From Mesorhizobium sp. SOD10 (lineage in GTDB: Bacteria; Pseudomonadota; Alphaproteobacteria; Rhizobiales; Rhizobiaceae), in the NCBI GenBank assembly GCA_000824805.1, contig CCNA01000001.1:248001-312000 (forward strand): 64,000 nucleotides of DNA. The letters run 5' to 3'. Of this stretch, positions 45,296 to 54,748 are shown piece by piece (the stretch's first letter is position 1; each line of letters starts with the position of its first letter). Under the pieces are notes generated by a model. It saw only the letters and a program-made list of their open reading frames with translations, was not told where the DNA came from and made no database searches. The translations under genes and the position numbers were made by a program.

Positions 45296-46705
45296 ATGGA
45301 ATTGAACACGATTGAAAGCCACGACATCGGCGCTGCGGCCGAGCACACGGCCAGCACTAACCGGACGGCGAAAAAGGTCTTCGTCAAGACCTATGGCTGC
45401 CAGATGAATGTCTACGATTCCCAGCGCATGACCGATGCGCTGGTAGCCGAGGGCTATGTCGCCACGGACGCCGTCGAAGACGCCGATCTGGTGCTGCTCA
45501 ACACCTGCCATATCCGCGAAAAGGCGGCGGAAAAGGTCTATTCCGAGCTTGGCCGCATCCGCGACATGAAGGCCGAGCGCGCCGAGGCCGGCCGCGAGCT
45601 CCTGATCGGCGTCGCCGGCTGCGTGGCGCAGGCCGAGGGCGCCGAGATCATCCGCCGTGCGCCTGCGGTCGATCTGGTCATCGGCCCGCAAACCTATCAC
45701 CGGCTGCCCGACGTGCTGGCGCGGGTCCGTGGCGGCGAGAAGATCGTCGAGACCGAATACGCCATTGAGGACAAGTTCGAGCATCTGCCGCAGCCGAAGC
45801 GCGCCGAGCTTGCCAGGCGCGGCGTCACCGCTTTCCTCACGGTTCAGGAAGGTTGCGACAAGTTCTGCACCTTTTGCGTGGTGCCTTACACGCGCGGCTC
45901 CGAGGTCTCGCGGCCCGTGGTGCAGATCGTCGCCGAGGCCGAGCGCCTGGCCGAGGCCGGCGTGCGCGAGGTGACCCTGCTCGGCCAGAACGTCAACGCC
46001 TGGCACGGCGTCGGCGAAAACGGCGAGGAATGGGGCCTCGGCCGCCTGCTGTTCCGGCTTGCGGAAATCCCCGGCCTGGCTCGGCTGCGCTACACCACCA
46101 GCCATCCGCGCGACATGGATGACGAATTGATCGCCGCGCATCGTGACCTGCCCGCCTTGATGCCCTATCTGCATTTACCGGTGCAATCGGGATCTGACCG
46201 GATTTTGAAGGCAATGAACCGCAGGCACACGGCACGTGACTATCTGGCGCTGATCGAGCGCATCCGCGCCGCTCGCCCCGACATCGCCATGTCCGGCGAC
46301 TTCATTGTCGGCTTCCCGGGCGAGACGGAAGAGGATTTCGAGGCGACGCTGAAGCTGGTGCGCGAAGTGAACTACGCCGCCTGCTTTTCGTTCAAATATT
46401 CGCCGCGGCCCGGCACGCCGGGCGCCGAGATGGACGGGCACCTCGCCGAGGCGGTGAAGGACGAGCGGTTGCAGCGCCTGCAGGCGCTGATCAACGAGCA
46501 GCAGCGGAATTTCATCGCCGGCCTGGTCGGCCGCACCATCAGTACGCTGATCGAGAAGCCCGGCCGCCATGCCGGCCAGATCGTCGGCCGCTCGCCTTGG
46601 CTGAACCCGGTTATTGTTGACGACAAGGCCGGTGGAATCGGTGACATTATTGACGTAAGAATCACGAAGACAGGCCCCAACAGCCTGTTCGCCGAGTTGG
46701 CCTGA
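45296..46705 (+). CDS. miaB: tRNA-2-methylthio-N6-dimethylallyladenosine synthase
   Basis: A 469-residue radical-SAM methylthiotransferase. The N-terminal UPF0004 domain ([18 protein letters not shown]) supplies three cysteines including NTCHIREKA and [10 protein letters not shown]. The radical-SAM motif CDKFCTFC follows at about residue 190. A C-terminal TRAM domain begins around residue 405. It adds a methylthio group to i6A37 in tRNA. The start at 45296 ([12 protein letters not shown]) is the first sensible ATG; longer frames are shadows of the acyltransferase. Confidence 0.95.
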   Translation: MELNTIESHDIGAAAEHTASTNRTAKKVFVKTYGCQMNVYDSQRMTDALVAEGYVATDAVEDADLVLLNTCHIREKAAEKVYSELGRIRDMKAERAEAGRELLIGVAGCVAQAEGAEIIRRAPAVDLVIGPQTYHRLPDVLARVRGGEKIVETEYAIEDKFEHLPQPKRAELARRGVTAFLTVQEGCDKFCTFCVVPYTRGSEVSRPVVQIVAEAERLAEAGVREVTLLGQNVNAWHGVGENGEEWGLGRLLFRLAEIPGLARLRYTTSHPRDMDDELIAAHRDLPALMPYLHLPVQSGSDRILKAMNRRHTARDYLALIERIRAARPDIAMSGDFIVGFPGETEEDFEATLKLVREVNYAACFSFKYSPRPGTPGAEMDGHLAEAVKDERLQRLQALINEQQRNFIAGLVGRTISTLIEKPGRHAGQIVGRSPWLNPVIVDDKAGGIGDIIDVRITKTGPNSLFAELA

Positions 46706-46784
46706 TGCATGTCGCCCAAAAAATGCCCGCGGTTTGGGGCAACGACACGCATAGCCGCAAGCCTCGGCAGATGAGGAGAGACGG

Positions 46785-47834
46785 TTGAGCGCTGCCGAAC
46801 TGAAGAATCCGCCCCAGAACCAGGCGACCGGGGCTTCCGACATGGCGCACATCGTACTGACCTTCGACAACAACAAGCTTGCCAGCGCCCTTTATGGTCA
46901 GTTCGACGAGAATCTGGCCCGGCTCGAGCAGAAGCTCGGCGTGGACATCCGTTCGCGCGGCAACCAGCTCGCGATCAAGGGCTCGGCTTCGGCCGCCGAA
47001 CAGGCGCGCCGCGCGCTGGATACGCTCTACGGCATCCTGCAAAAGGGGGCCGACATCGGCCAGTCGGATGTTGACGGTGCCGTGCGCATGGCGATTGCCG
47101 CCGATGACCAGCTGACGCTGCCGACCCTGGAGCGCAAGGGCAAGGTCTCGGCCGCCCAGATCTCGACCCGCAAGAAGACGATCTATGCCCGTTCGCTGAC
47201 GCAGGACGCCTATATGCGGGCGCTGGAGCGCTCGGAAATGGTCTTCGGCATCGGCCCGGCTGGTACCGGCAAAACCTATCTTGCGGTGGCGCATGCGGCG
47301 ATGCTGCTGGAACGCGGTATGGTCGAGCGCATCGTGCTGTCGCGCCCGGCGGTCGAGGCCGGCGAGCGGCTTGGCTTCCTGCCCGGCGACATGAAGGAGA
47401 AGGTCGACCCGTATCTTAGGCCTCTCTACGACGCGCTCTACGACATGATGCCGGCCGACAAGGTTGAGCGGGCGATCGCGGCCGAGGTCATCGAGATCGC
47501 GCCCTTGGCCTTCATGCGCGGCCGCACGCTGGCGCATGCTGCTGTGATCCTCGATGAGGCGCAGAACACCACGCAGATGCAGATGAAGATGTTCCTGACC
47601 CGTCTCGGCGAGAACTCACGCATGATCGTCACCGGCGATCCGAGCCAGATCGACCTGCCGCCCAACACCAAGTCGGGCCTTGTCGAGGCGCTGCGCATCC
47701 TCGACGGCGTGCCTGGCATCGTCACCGTCCGCTTCAATGAGGGCGACGTGGTGCGCCACCCGCTGGTGGCCGAGATCGTCAAGGCCTACGATCGCGACGG
47801 CAAGCTGGCGCGAGGTCTCGGCGCCGAAAGCTAG
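46785..47834 (+). CDS. phoH: PhoH family ATPase (YbeZ type)
   Basis: A 349-residue cytoplasmic ATPase. It starts at TTG 46785 ([13 protein letters not shown]), 7 nt after AGGAGAG; the first ATG is at 46842 ([12 protein letters not shown]) and would shorten a conserved N-terminal segment. The PhoH core has Walker [39 protein letters not shown] and Walker [11 protein letters not shown]. It is coupled by order to ybeY, with which it forms a functional pair in ribosome/RNA metabolism in many bacteria. Confidence 0.92.
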   Translation: MSAAELKNPPQNQATGASDMAHIVLTFDNNKLASALYGQFDENLARLEQKLGVDIRSRGNQLAIKGSASAAEQARRALDTLYGILQKGADIGQSDVDGAVRMAIAADDQLTLPTLERKGKVSAAQISTRKKTIYARSLTQDAYMRALERSEMVFGIGPAGTGKTYLAVAHAAMLLERGMVERIVLSRPAVEAGERLGFLPGDMKEKVDPYLRPLYDALYDMMPADKVERAIAAEVIEIAPLAFMRGRTLAHAAVILDEAQNTTQMQMKMFLTRLGENSRMIVTGDPSQIDLPPNTKSGLVEALRILDGVPGIVTVRFNEGDVVRHPLVAEIVKAYDRDGKLARGLGAES

Positions 47835-47901
47835 AGCATGATCCCGAACCGAAGGACCGCGTCAGCGAAAAATGTGCGCGGTTTTCGGGAAAGATCATTC
47901 T
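47833..47901. repeat. Diverged copy of the GCATGATCCCGAA palindromic repeat inside the phoH-ybeY gap
   Basis: AGAGCATGATCCCGAACCG opens the element, and GCGGTTTTCGGGAAAGATCA closes it, with a different, longer middle than the copies at 1616 and 44299. It begins at the phoH stop codon and fills most of the 86-nt gap to ybeY. Read-through must cross it, since ybeY has no obvious promoter of its own. Confidence 0.7.
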
Positions 47902-47920
47902 CAAAACAAAGATAGCCCCT

Positions 47921-48418
47921 ATGGCGCAAAATCCGGAATTTGGCGGCGAAACGCCGGTCGATATCGATGTCTTCGTCGAGGCCGGCGATTGGGCTGCGGA
48001 GGCCGAATTGACGCGTCTCGTCGATCGCGCCGTTGCGGCCGCCTTTGCCGAGACTGGCGCGGGCGGCGCTTCCGAGCTTAGCGTCGTTTTTTCCGACGAT
48101 GCCCATATCCGGGCGCTCAACGCCGAGTGGCGCGGCAAGGACAAGCCCACCAACGTCTTGTCTTTCCCGGCTTTTTCCTTCCCCAAAGGCGGCAAGCTGC
48201 CGCCGATGCTGGGCGATATCGTGCTGGCTTCCGAGACCGTCGCGCGAGAGGCCGCCCTGGAAGACAAGCCGCTCGAGAACCATATCACCCATCTCGTCAT
48301 CCATGGCCTGCTGCATCTTTTGGGCCATGATCACGAGACCGACGCCGAGGCGGAGGAGATGGAGGCGATCGAGCGCGCGGCGCTTGCGAGGCTTGCCATT
48401 CCCGATCCCTACGCGTAA
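47921..48418 (+). CDS. ybeY: Endoribonuclease YbeY (rRNA maturation)
   Basis: A 165-residue protein with the zinc-binding motif [11 protein letters not shown] near residues 125-135 (HxxxHxxGHDH) and [20 protein letters not shown]. These identify YbeY, a single-strand-specific endoribonuclease for 16S rRNA maturation and 70S quality control. The gene lies between phoH and corC as usual. Starts [12 protein letters not shown] at 47921. Confidence 0.95.
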   Translation: MAQNPEFGGETPVDIDVFVEAGDWAAEAELTRLVDRAVAAAFAETGAGGASELSVVFSDDAHIRALNAEWRGKDKPTNVLSFPAFSFPKGGKLPPMLGDIVLASETVAREAALEDKPLENHITHLVIHGLLHLLGHDHETDAEAEEMEAIERAALARLAIPDPYA

Positions 48419-48439
48419 CAAAAAAGCTCAATTGACCTG

Positions 48440-49522
48440 ATGGCGATGAACGACACACCAGAGACTGCCGCCCGCCCGGACGCCGGCAGTGCTGCCAAGC
48501 CTTCCGAAAAGACGGAAGAGGGCTCAAGTCCGAGTATTCCCACCGGCAGCGCGGCCGCCGAGCCGACGCATGCCGGTCCTTCCCTCTTCGACCGCGTGCT
48601 CGGCCTGTTTCGGCACCGCAACGGCACCAGCCTGCGCGAGGAGATCGCCGGCGCGCTTGCCGAAACGGCGACCGATGCCGAATCCTTCTCGCCCGGCGAA
48701 CGCGCCATGCTCAACAACATCCTGCGCCTGCGCGAAGTGCGGGTCGAGGATGTCATGGTGCCGCGTGCCGATATCGAGGCGGTCGAGATCAACACCACCC
48801 TTGGCGACCTGCTCGGCCTTTTCGAGCAGTCCGGCCATTCGCGCATGCCGGTCTATTCGGAGACGCTCGACGATCCGCGCGGCATGGTCCACATCCGCGA
48901 CGTGCTCGCCCATATCACCAAGGTCGCACGCGTCAGGAAGGGCCGCACCAGGGCGAAGGCGCCGGCGACGACGGCGCTCGACCTCTCACAGGTCGATCTC
49001 GCGCGCACCATCGGCGATCTCAATCTGATCCGCCAGGTGCTGTTCGTGCCGCCTTCGATGCTCGCCTCCGACCTGATGGGCCGCATGCAGACGACGCGCA
49101 CGCAGATGGCGCTGGTCATCGACGAATATGGCGGCACCGACGGCCTCGCCTCGCTGGAGGACATCGTCGAGATGGTGGTCGGCGACATCGAGGACGAGCA
49201 CGACGACGACGAGCCGATGATCACGCAGACCGGCGACGGCGTCTTCGTCGTCGACGGCAAGGCCGAGATCGACGAGGTCGCCAAGATGATCGGCGGCGAT
49301 TTCGCCGCCGGCGAGCATGGCGAATATGTCGACACAATCGGCGGCATGATCTTCAACACGCTTGGCCGCGTCCCGGCCAGGGGCGAAGTCGTGCAGGCTA
49401 TCCCGGGCTTCGAGTTCCATGTGCTCGACGCCGACCCGCGCCGCGTCAAGCGCGTGCGCATCGTGCAGAGCCAGAAGGGCGAGCGGCAGCGCCGCCGCGC
49501 GGCCCGCGCCGAACAGGCTTGA
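48440..49522 (+). CDS. corC: CorC/HlyC-type transporter-associated CBS domain protein
   Basis: A 360-residue protein. A disordered Ala/Pro/Glu-rich N terminus (about 45 residues) precedes two CBS domains (VRVEDVMVPRADIEAVEINT and VLFVPPSMLASDLMGRMQ) and a C-terminal transporter-associated domain ending in KRVRIVQSQKGERQRRR. No membrane spans are present, as in CorC. It is associated with magnesium/cobalt homeostasis. A 48-nt spacer separates it from an AT-richer insert. Confidence 0.88.
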   Translation: MAMNDTPETAARPDAGSAAKPSEKTEEGSSPSIPTGSAAAEPTHAGPSLFDRVLGLFRHRNGTSLREEIAGALAETATDAESFSPGERAMLNNILRLREVRVEDVMVPRADIEAVEINTTLGDLLGLFEQSGHSRMPVYSETLDDPRGMVHIRDVLAHITKVARVRKGRTRAKAPATTALDLSQVDLARTIGDLNLIRQVLFVPPSMLASDLMGRMQTTRTQMALVIDEYGGTDGLASLEDIVEMVVGDIEDEHDDDEPMITQTGDGVFVVDGKAEIDEVAKMIGGDFAAGEHGEYVDTIGGMIFNTLGRVPARGEVVQAIPGFEFHVLDADPRRVKRVRIVQSQKGERQRRRAARAEQA

Positions 49523-49570
49523 TATATTCTTTCTCGCTATCCCACGAGAGGTCATGTTATCCGTTCGTCC

Positions 49571-50238
49571 ATGCTTGGGGACAAAGACGGCTATCTGGCA
49601 CTTGGAATTGCACTCGGTTTTTTGGGAGCATTTGCTGCGCTTATTTGGCTGAACGGCGCAGCGCATCTTGGATACTGTGCCACTGACGAGAGCTACGGCG
49701 CCTGCTTTCGCGAGTGGATTGGTGCACTTAGCGGCTGGGCCGCTACTTTTGCTGCGGTAATAACGGTGTTGCTACTGCTGCGGCAATTGATGGACGCCCG
49801 GCTGTCGAATGAACGCCAACAGCGAGCCTATGTTTTTGTAGGACAATGCAGGATAAATGGAGCAATACAGGGCCCGATATTTATTCAGGTCGATTTTTTA
49901 AGAATTATGGTCAGACCCCGGCAAAAGAGTTTAACGTCTCAGGGTCGATTTTCGTTGCCGATAGTAGTTGGGACGGAAAGCGTGAACCGAATTTTTTACA
50001 CAAGTTTGGGAGCGTTGCTCCGTCGCAGGTGAGATACATTCAACATGGAATTAGTAAGAAGAGTCAAAAGCAGTTACTCGATGGAAAAAGTTCTGGGTTA
50101 CGCCTCCATGTAGAATTGCGTATCACGTATGTTGACGCGTTTGATCGGCGTCATGAGTCTGCTTTAGCCTTCATGAGCGGAGAGAGCTTGGAGGATGGGC
50201 CGATGTTTATGCGTGGCGATGGCGTTTCGTCGACGTAA
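49571..50238 (+). pseudogene. Small two-span membrane protein split across two reading frames
   Basis: Frame 1 (49571-50032) encodes two membrane spans (LALGIALGFLGAFAALIWLN and SGWAATFAAVITVLLLLRQL) and the stretch ERQQRAYVFVGQ. Frame 2 (shifted -1, to 50238) continues with FKNYGQTPAKEFNVSG, the expected next part of this type of small membrane protein from mobile regions. The join is at TTTTTTA, 49894-49900, where -1 slippage or one missing T restores a product of about 222 residues. The DNA from about 49523 to 50390 is visibly AT-richer than its neighbours and sits between corC and lnt, which are adjacent in relatives I recall. The remaining 50239-50402 shows no gene. Confidence 0.6.
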
Positions 50239-50402
50239 GCGTGCTTGGCACGCGATCCCCACTCTTGGCGTTCAGACCGCTAGGGTCCCTGAGAGTCCAA
50301 TCAGCCGTACTATGGCCCTACCGTCAAATCACCGTCATTTGGATCGGGCGGTACAGCCTGTTAAATCTCTAGCTCCCTGATTCGCGCGACTTGGGAAGCT
50401 TG

Positions 50403-51989
50403 ATGCAGCGCTTTGCCGGCCGGATAATTCTGCTGTGGGGGTGGCGGCGGTCGCTGGTGGCGTTTGCCGCGGGGGCGCTGGCGGTGCTCGCCCAGGCGCC
50501 TTACGACTTCTTCGCCGTCTGCTTCATTTCGTTTCCGGTGCTCGTCTGGCTGCTCGACGGCGCCACCGGCGAGGCTTCCGACGGCTGGCTCAAGCGCCTG
50601 AGGCCGGCTTTCGCCACCGGCTGGTGGTTCGGCTTCGGCTACTTCCTCGCCGGTCTCTGGTGGATCGGCCAGGCATTGCTGGTCGAGGCCGACAGCTTCG
50701 CCTGGGCCTTGCCCTTCGCCGTGGTCGGCATCCCCTTTGCGCTCGCTTTTTTCTATGGCTTTGCGACGGTCGTGGCGCGGCTGTTCTGGAGCAGCGATAT
50801 CGGCCGCATCGCCGCCCTTGCCTTCGGCTTCGGCCTTGCTGAATGGCTGCGCGACTTCCTCTTCACCGGCTTTCCCTGGAATGCCATCGGCTACGCGGCG
50901 ATGCCGGTGCCGCTCCTGATGCAGAGCGTGTCGGTGACCGGAATGATCGGCATGAACGCGCTCGCGGTCTTCCTGTTCTCCCTTCCCGCGCTGGTCGCGG
51001 CGCGCCGGCATCTCAGGCTGGGCATCGCCTTGTTCGTCATCCTCGTCGCCGCCCATGTGGGCTTCGGCTATTTTAGGCTCGCCACTCCGGTGAAACCGAC
51101 ACGCTCGATCGATGTCCGCATCGTCCAGCCCGCGGTCGATCTCAGCGAAAAGTGGGACGCCTCGGTGCGCGACCGCATCTTTGCAACTTTGCTGGGGATA
51201 TCGGGGAAAGCGCCGGAAGAAGGGCACGCCAAGCCGCAGCTCATCCTGTGGCCGGAGACGTCGGTGCCGTTCCTGTTCACCGAGCGTCCGGACGCTCTGA
51301 CGGCATTGGGCGACATGCTGGCCGACGGCCAGATGCTGATTGCCGGTGTCGTGCGCGAGGAGGGCGGATCGGCGAATGCCGGCAGCCGCTATTACAATTC
51401 CGTCGTGGCGATCAATGACAAGGGCGAGATCGTCGATGCCGTCGACAAGATGCATCTGGTGCCCTTCGGCGAGTATCTGCCCTTCGCCGATCTTTTCGAA
51501 CGCTTCGGCATAGGCCAACTCGTGGCCGGACCGATGAATTTCGCCGCCGGCAACGGGCGGCATCCGATCGGCGTGCCGGGTGGGCTGCGCGCAGCTCCGT
51601 TCATCTGCTACGAGGTGATCTTCCCCGATCTCGTCGCCGTCGACGCTGCGTCATCTGACGTAATTGTGAACGTCACCAACGACGCCTGGTTTGGCGACAC
51701 GCCGGGCCCGTATCAGCACTTCAGGCAGGCCCAGATCCGTGCGGTGGAGAATGGATTGCCGCTGTTGCGCGCGGCCAACAACGGCATCTCCGCAGTCGTC
51801 GATTCGCACGGGCGCATTGTCGATGCGCTTGCCGTCGACGCGCGCGGCGCCATCGACGCGCATGTGCCGGTCTCTGGGGGTGCCCTCCTGTCTCCCGATC
51901 GGCGGCGCATTAACGGATTGCTGATCATGTTGGTGTTTGCGCTGGCGGCCCTCACATTGAATGTAAGGCAGCGGCTACGGGTCAATTGA
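50403..51989 (+). CDS. lnt: Apolipoprotein N-acyltransferase
   Basis: A 528-residue inner-membrane enzyme that adds the third acyl chain to lipoproteins. The N-terminal half has several spans ([20 protein letters not shown] to the GYFRLATP region). The C-terminal nitrilase domain shows the triad: Glu in LWPETS (about 285), Lys in [13 protein letters not shown] (about 349) and Cys in [10 protein letters not shown] (about 402). The ATG at 50403 is preferred to a TTG at 50391. The last 30 or so residues form a final span ([16 protein letters not shown]). The window encodes several lipoprotein clients. Confidence 0.94.
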   Translation: MQRFAGRIILLWGWRRSLVAFAAGALAVLAQAPYDFFAVCFISFPVLVWLLDGATGEASDGWLKRLRPAFATGWWFGFGYFLAGLWWIGQALLVEADSFAWALPFAVVGIPFALAFFYGFATVVARLFWSSDIGRIAALAFGFGLAEWLRDFLFTGFPWNAIGYAAMPVPLLMQSVSVTGMIGMNALAVFLFSLPALVAARRHLRLGIALFVILVAAHVGFGYFRLATPVKPTRSIDVRIVQPAVDLSEKWDASVRDRIFATLLGISGKAPEEGHAKPQLILWPETSVPFLFTERPDALTALGDMLADGQMLIAGVVREEGGSANAGSRYYNSVVAINDKGEIVDAVDKMHLVPFGEYLPFADLFERFGIGQLVAGPMNFAAGNGRHPIGVPGGLRAAPFICYEVIFPDLVAVDAASSDVIVNVTNDAWFGDTPGPYQHFRQAQIRAVENGLPLLRAANNGISAVVDSHGRIVDALAVDARGAIDAHVPVSGGALLSPDRRRINGLLIMLVFALAALTLNVRQRLRVN

Positions 51990-52015
51990 CAGTCGGCACA
52001 TTAGAAACTCATACT
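51986..52015 (+). promoter_or_regulatory. Candidate promoter of the XRE regulator gene
   Basis: TTGACA at 51986-51991 and TCATAC (52009-52014) or CATACT (52010-52015) stand 17 or 18 nt apart. They lie at the lnt stop, about 115 nt before the regulator start. The -35 box is a perfect match; the -10 is weaker. Confidence 0.45.
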
Positions 52016-52128
52016 GTAACGCCTAAAATTTTCTCGAAGTCGGTTGGAGGGTTCTGTTGGGGCAGGTGGCTCCGGCTTCGTATGGCGGAACAAAATAGAA
52101 AAAGCCGGAAAAATTCGGCGAGGAAAAA

Positions 52129-52548
52129 ATGACAGAAGAGAACAAGAAGAAGCCGAATCCGATCGACATCCATGTCGGGAGTCGCATCCGGCTACGTCGC
52201 AATATGCTTGGAATGAGCCAGGAAAAGCTGGGTGAAAATCTCGGCATCACCTTTCAGCAGATCCAGAAGTACGAGAAGGGCACGAACAGGGTTGGCGCCA
52301 GCCGTCTGCAGGCGATCGCCTCCATCCTAAGCGTTCCCGTCGCCTTCTTCTTCGAGGATGCCCCGGGCGAGGAGACCGGCGGCAATCGGGGATTTGCCGA
52401 AGACTCCTCGATGGCCTTCGCAGTCGAATTCTGCGGCAGTCCCGAAGGGCTTCAGCTCAACCGGGCTTTCGTCAAGATCGGCGACGTCAAGGTGCGCCGC
52501 CGGATCATCGATCTGGTGAAGGCGCTCTCCGCCGACGACGCCGATTGA
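52129..52548 (+). CDS. phrR: XRE family transcriptional regulator (PhrR/PraR-like)
   Basis: A 139-residue protein with an N-terminal helix-turn-helix (IRLRRNMLGMSQEKLGENLG, then ITFQQIQKYEKGTNRVGASR). The motif FFFEDAPGEE is characteristic of the rhizobial PhrR/PraR group, which includes acid-inducible and quorum-sensing-related regulators. The C-terminal part ends with VRRRIIDLVKALSADDAD. The location upstream of metK is the usual one. Symbol given as the best-known relative; the function in this strain is inferred. Confidence 0.8.
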   Translation: MTEENKKKPNPIDIHVGSRIRLRRNMLGMSQEKLGENLGITFQQIQKYEKGTNRVGASRLQAIASILSVPVAFFFEDAPGEETGGNRGFAEDSSMAFAVEFCGSPEGLQLNRAFVKIGDVKVRRRIIDLVKALSADDAD

Positions 52549-52555
52549 CTTTTAC

Positions 52556-52592
52556 CTATGCCGCCAGCGGGGTCCTGCCGCCGGTGGCATAG
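52556..52592 (+). terminator. Hairpin after the XRE regulator gene
   Basis: Arms CTATGCCGCC (52556-52565) and GGTGGCATAG (52583-52592) pair over 10 bp with one G-T wobble and enclose 17 nt. No T tract follows. It would end or slow transcription from the regulator before the metK leader. Confidence 0.5.
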
Positions 52593-52630
52593 CCGACCTT
52601 GCCTACATTCATGCCAGATCCGTCGCGCCG

Positions 52631-52661
52631 CTTGACGAGCGGCGCCCGGCACCGCTAACAC
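52631..52661 (+). promoter_or_regulatory. Candidate metK promoter
   Basis: CTTGACG at 52631-52637 and GCTAACAC at 52654-52661 resemble the rhizobial sigma-70 consensus (CTTGAC, 17-18 nt, CTATAT). The -10 element is imperfect. A start near 52668 would give a leader of about 45 nt dominated by the hairpin at 52672. Confidence 0.35.
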
Positions 52662-52671
52662 GTGGCGCGCC

Positions 52672-52698
52672 AAAATCGGCAGCCCTGCCGATTTTTTT
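52672..52698 (+). promoter_or_regulatory. Intrinsic-terminator-like hairpin directly before metK
   Basis: AAAATCGGCAG (52672-52682) and CTGCCGATTTT (52685-52695) form a perfect hairpin with an effective 4-nt loop, followed by three more Ts. It ends 15 nt before the GTG start of metK, just ahead of the ribosome-binding site AGAGGGG. As a textbook terminator shape placed before, not after, a gene it suggests attenuation or a protective 5' stem. No known SAM aptamer was recognised upstream. Confidence 0.75.
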
Positions 52699-52713
52699 CA
52701 AGAGGGGACACCC

Positions 52714-53979
52714 GTGACGCGGCAGAATTATCTTTTCACCTCGGAATCCGTCTCCGAGGGTCATCCCGACAAAGTCTGTGACCGTATCTCCGACGAGATC
52801 GTCGATCTGGTCTATCGCGAAGCCAAGAAGACAGGCATGGATCCGTGGAAGGTGCGCGTCGCCTGCGAGACGCTGGCCACCACCAACCGTGTCGTCATCG
52901 CCGGCGAGGTCCGCGTTCCGGACACGCTTTTGAAGAAGGACAAGGCGGGCAACATCCTCAAGGATGCGTCCGGCCACCCCGTGGTCAATCCGGCCAAGTT
53001 CAAGTCTGTTGCCCGCAAGGCGATCCGCGAGATCGGCTACGAGCAGTCCGGCTTCCACTGGAAGACCGCCAAGATCGACGTGCTGCTGCATGGCCAGTCG
53101 CCCGACATCGGCCAGGGCGTCGACAACGCCGCCGATCGCCAGGGCGAGGAAGGCGCGGGCGATCAGGGCATCATGTTCGGCTACGCCTGCCGTGAAACGC
53201 CCGACCTGATGCCGGCGCCGATCTACTACAGCCATAAGATTCTCGAATTGCTGGCCGCGGCACGCCACGAAGGCAATGGCGAGGCCGGCAAGCTCGGCCC
53301 CGACGCCAAGAGCCAGGTCACCGTGCGCTATGCCGACGGCAAGGCCGCCGAGGTCACGCAGATCGTGCTCTCCACCCAGCATCTCGATGCGAGCTGGGAC
53401 TCCAAGAAGGTCCGCAAGGTCGTCGAGCCCTATATCCGCGAGGCGCTTGGTGACTTGAAGATCGCCGAGGACTGCAACTGGTACATCAACCCGACCGGCA
53501 AGTTCGTCATAGGCGGGCCTGACGGCGATGCCGGCCTCACCGGCCGCAAGATCATCGTCGACACCTATGGCGGCGCGGCACCGCATGGCGGCGGAGCCTT
53601 CTCGGGTAAGGACACCACTAAGGTCGACCGTTCGGCGGCCTATGCGGCGCGCTATCTCGCCAAGAACGTGGTCGCGGCCAAGCTTGCCGACCGGTGCACC
53701 ATCCAGCTCTCCTACGCCATCGGCGTCGCCCAGCCGCTGTCGGTCTATGTCGACCTGCACGGCACCGGCAAGGTCGAGGAATCGAAGCTCGAAGAGGCGC
53801 TGCGCAAGGTGATGGACCTGTCGCCGTCGGGCATCCGCCGCCACCTCGACCTCAACAAGCCGATCTATGCAAAAACCTCGTCCTACGGCCATTTCGGCCG
53901 CAAGGCCGGCCGTGACGGCTCCTTCTCCTGGGAGAAGACCGATCTCGCCAAGGCGCTCAAGGACGCCGTCGCCGCCTGA
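52714..53979 (+). CDS. metK: S-adenosylmethionine synthetase
   Basis: A 421-residue enzyme making SAM from methionine and ATP. It starts at GTG 52714 ([20 protein letters not shown]). The family motifs [16 protein letters not shown], the ATP-binding loop [14 protein letters not shown] (GIMFGYA hexapeptide) and the glycine-rich P-loop-like [19 protein letters not shown] are all present. It is longer than E. coli MetK by about 35 residues, mainly in the middle (KARRADKS-like insertions), as in other rhizobia. The stop overlaps the probable trmB start. Confidence 0.96.
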   Translation: MTRQNYLFTSESVSEGHPDKVCDRISDEIVDLVYREAKKTGMDPWKVRVACETLATTNRVVIAGEVRVPDTLLKKDKAGNILKDASGHPVVNPAKFKSVARKAIREIGYEQSGFHWKTAKIDVLLHGQSPDIGQGVDNAADRQGEEGAGDQGIMFGYACRETPDLMPAPIYYSHKILELLAAARHEGNGEAGKLGPDAKSQVTVRYADGKAAEVTQIVLSTQHLDASWDSKKVRKVVEPYIREALGDLKIAEDCNWYINPTGKFVIGGPDGDAGLTGRKIIVDTYGGAAPHGGGAFSGKDTTKVDRSAAYAARYLAKNVVAAKLADRCTIQLSYAIGVAQPLSVYVDLHGTGKVEESKLEEALRKVMDLSPSGIRRHLDLNKPIYAKTSSYGHFGRKAGRDGSFSWEKTDLAKALKDAVAA

Positions 53980-54686
53980 CGCCAGCGGACGCAAAGGACA
54001 GGCCGAGCCGGGCGACCGAAGGATTCTTCGGCCGCCGGCACGGCAAAACCATACGCCCGCAGCAGGCGATCGCCCTCGAAAGCGGCCTGCGCGAATACCG
54101 CATCGACCTGACGGCGCAAGCGCCGGCGGATCTTAGGACCTTGTTCAAGGCACAGGTTTCGGCGCTGCAGCTGGAAATCGGCTTCGGCGGCGGCGAGCAC
54201 CTCCTGCATCGCGCCACGGAGGTGCCGGAGACCGGCTTCATCGGCGTCGAGCCTTTCGTCAACGGCATGGCCAAAATGATGACGGCGCTCGGCAAGACGC
54301 CGCTCGCCAATCTCAGGGTCTATGACGACGACGCCACGCGACTGCTCGACTGGCTGCCGTCAGGCTCGCTCGACGGCATCGACCTGCTCTATCCCGATCC
54401 GTGGCCGAAGAAGAAGCACTGGAAGCGGCGCTTCGTCGGCGCCGCCAATCTCGGGCGATTTGCCCGGGTGCTGAAAGCCGGCGGCAGGTTCCGTTTCGCC
54501 TCCGACATCGACAGCTATGTCAATTGGACGCTGCTTGCCTGCCGCGACCACGGCGCTTTCGCTTGGCAAGCCGAGGACGCTGCCAACTGGCACCGGCCCT
54601 ATGAAGGCTGGCCCGGCACGCGCTACGAGGCCAAGGCCATCCGCGAGGGACGACGGCCTGCCTATCTCACCTTTGTCCGGAAATAG
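53976..54686 (+). CDS. trmB: tRNA (guanine-N7)-methyltransferase, non-standard start
   Basis: About 236 residues if read from CTG 53976. The conserved rhizobial N terminus [20 protein letters not shown] lies in frame from about 54009, followed by the SAM motif [32 protein letters not shown] and a C-terminal [18 protein letters not shown]. It methylates G46 of tRNA. No ATG, GTG or TTG exists between the upstream stop at 53913 and TTG 54141, and TTG 54141 would delete about 55 conserved residues. CTG at 53976 overlaps the metK stop (CTGA), a layout that mimics the ATGA overlap. Confidence 0.85.
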   Translation: MTPADAKDRPSRATEGFFGRRHGKTIRPQQAIALESGLREYRIDLTAQAPADLRTLFKAQVSALQLEIGFGGGEHLLHRATEVPETGFIGVEPFVNGMAKMMTALGKTPLANLRVYDDDATRLLDWLPSGSLDGIDLLYPDPWPKKKHWKRRFVGAANLGRFARVLKAGGRFRFASDIDSYVNWTLLACRDHGAFAWQAEDAANWHRPYEGWPGTRYEAKAIREGRRPAYLTFVRK

Positions 54687-54703
54687 TTGGGCGGTGCTCT
54701 GTA

Positions 54704-54731
54704 TTGCATTTAACGCTACGGGCGCTATATT
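54704..54731 (+). promoter_or_regulatory. Promoter of the toxin-antitoxin operon
   Basis: TTGCAT (54704-54709) and TATATT (54726-54731) are separated by 16 nt and lie 17 nt before the antitoxin start codon. AAGGAGA serves as ribosome-binding site. An antitoxin-bound operator would be expected to overlap this stretch. Confidence 0.6.
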
Positions 54732-54748
54732 GCTGCAAGGAGACAATT

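Noticed and set aside
52593..52671. Known SAM-II riboswitch before metK
   Set aside because: CGCTAA and a few short matches are present but the conserved pseudoknot segments could not be traced; kept only as an unspecified leader.
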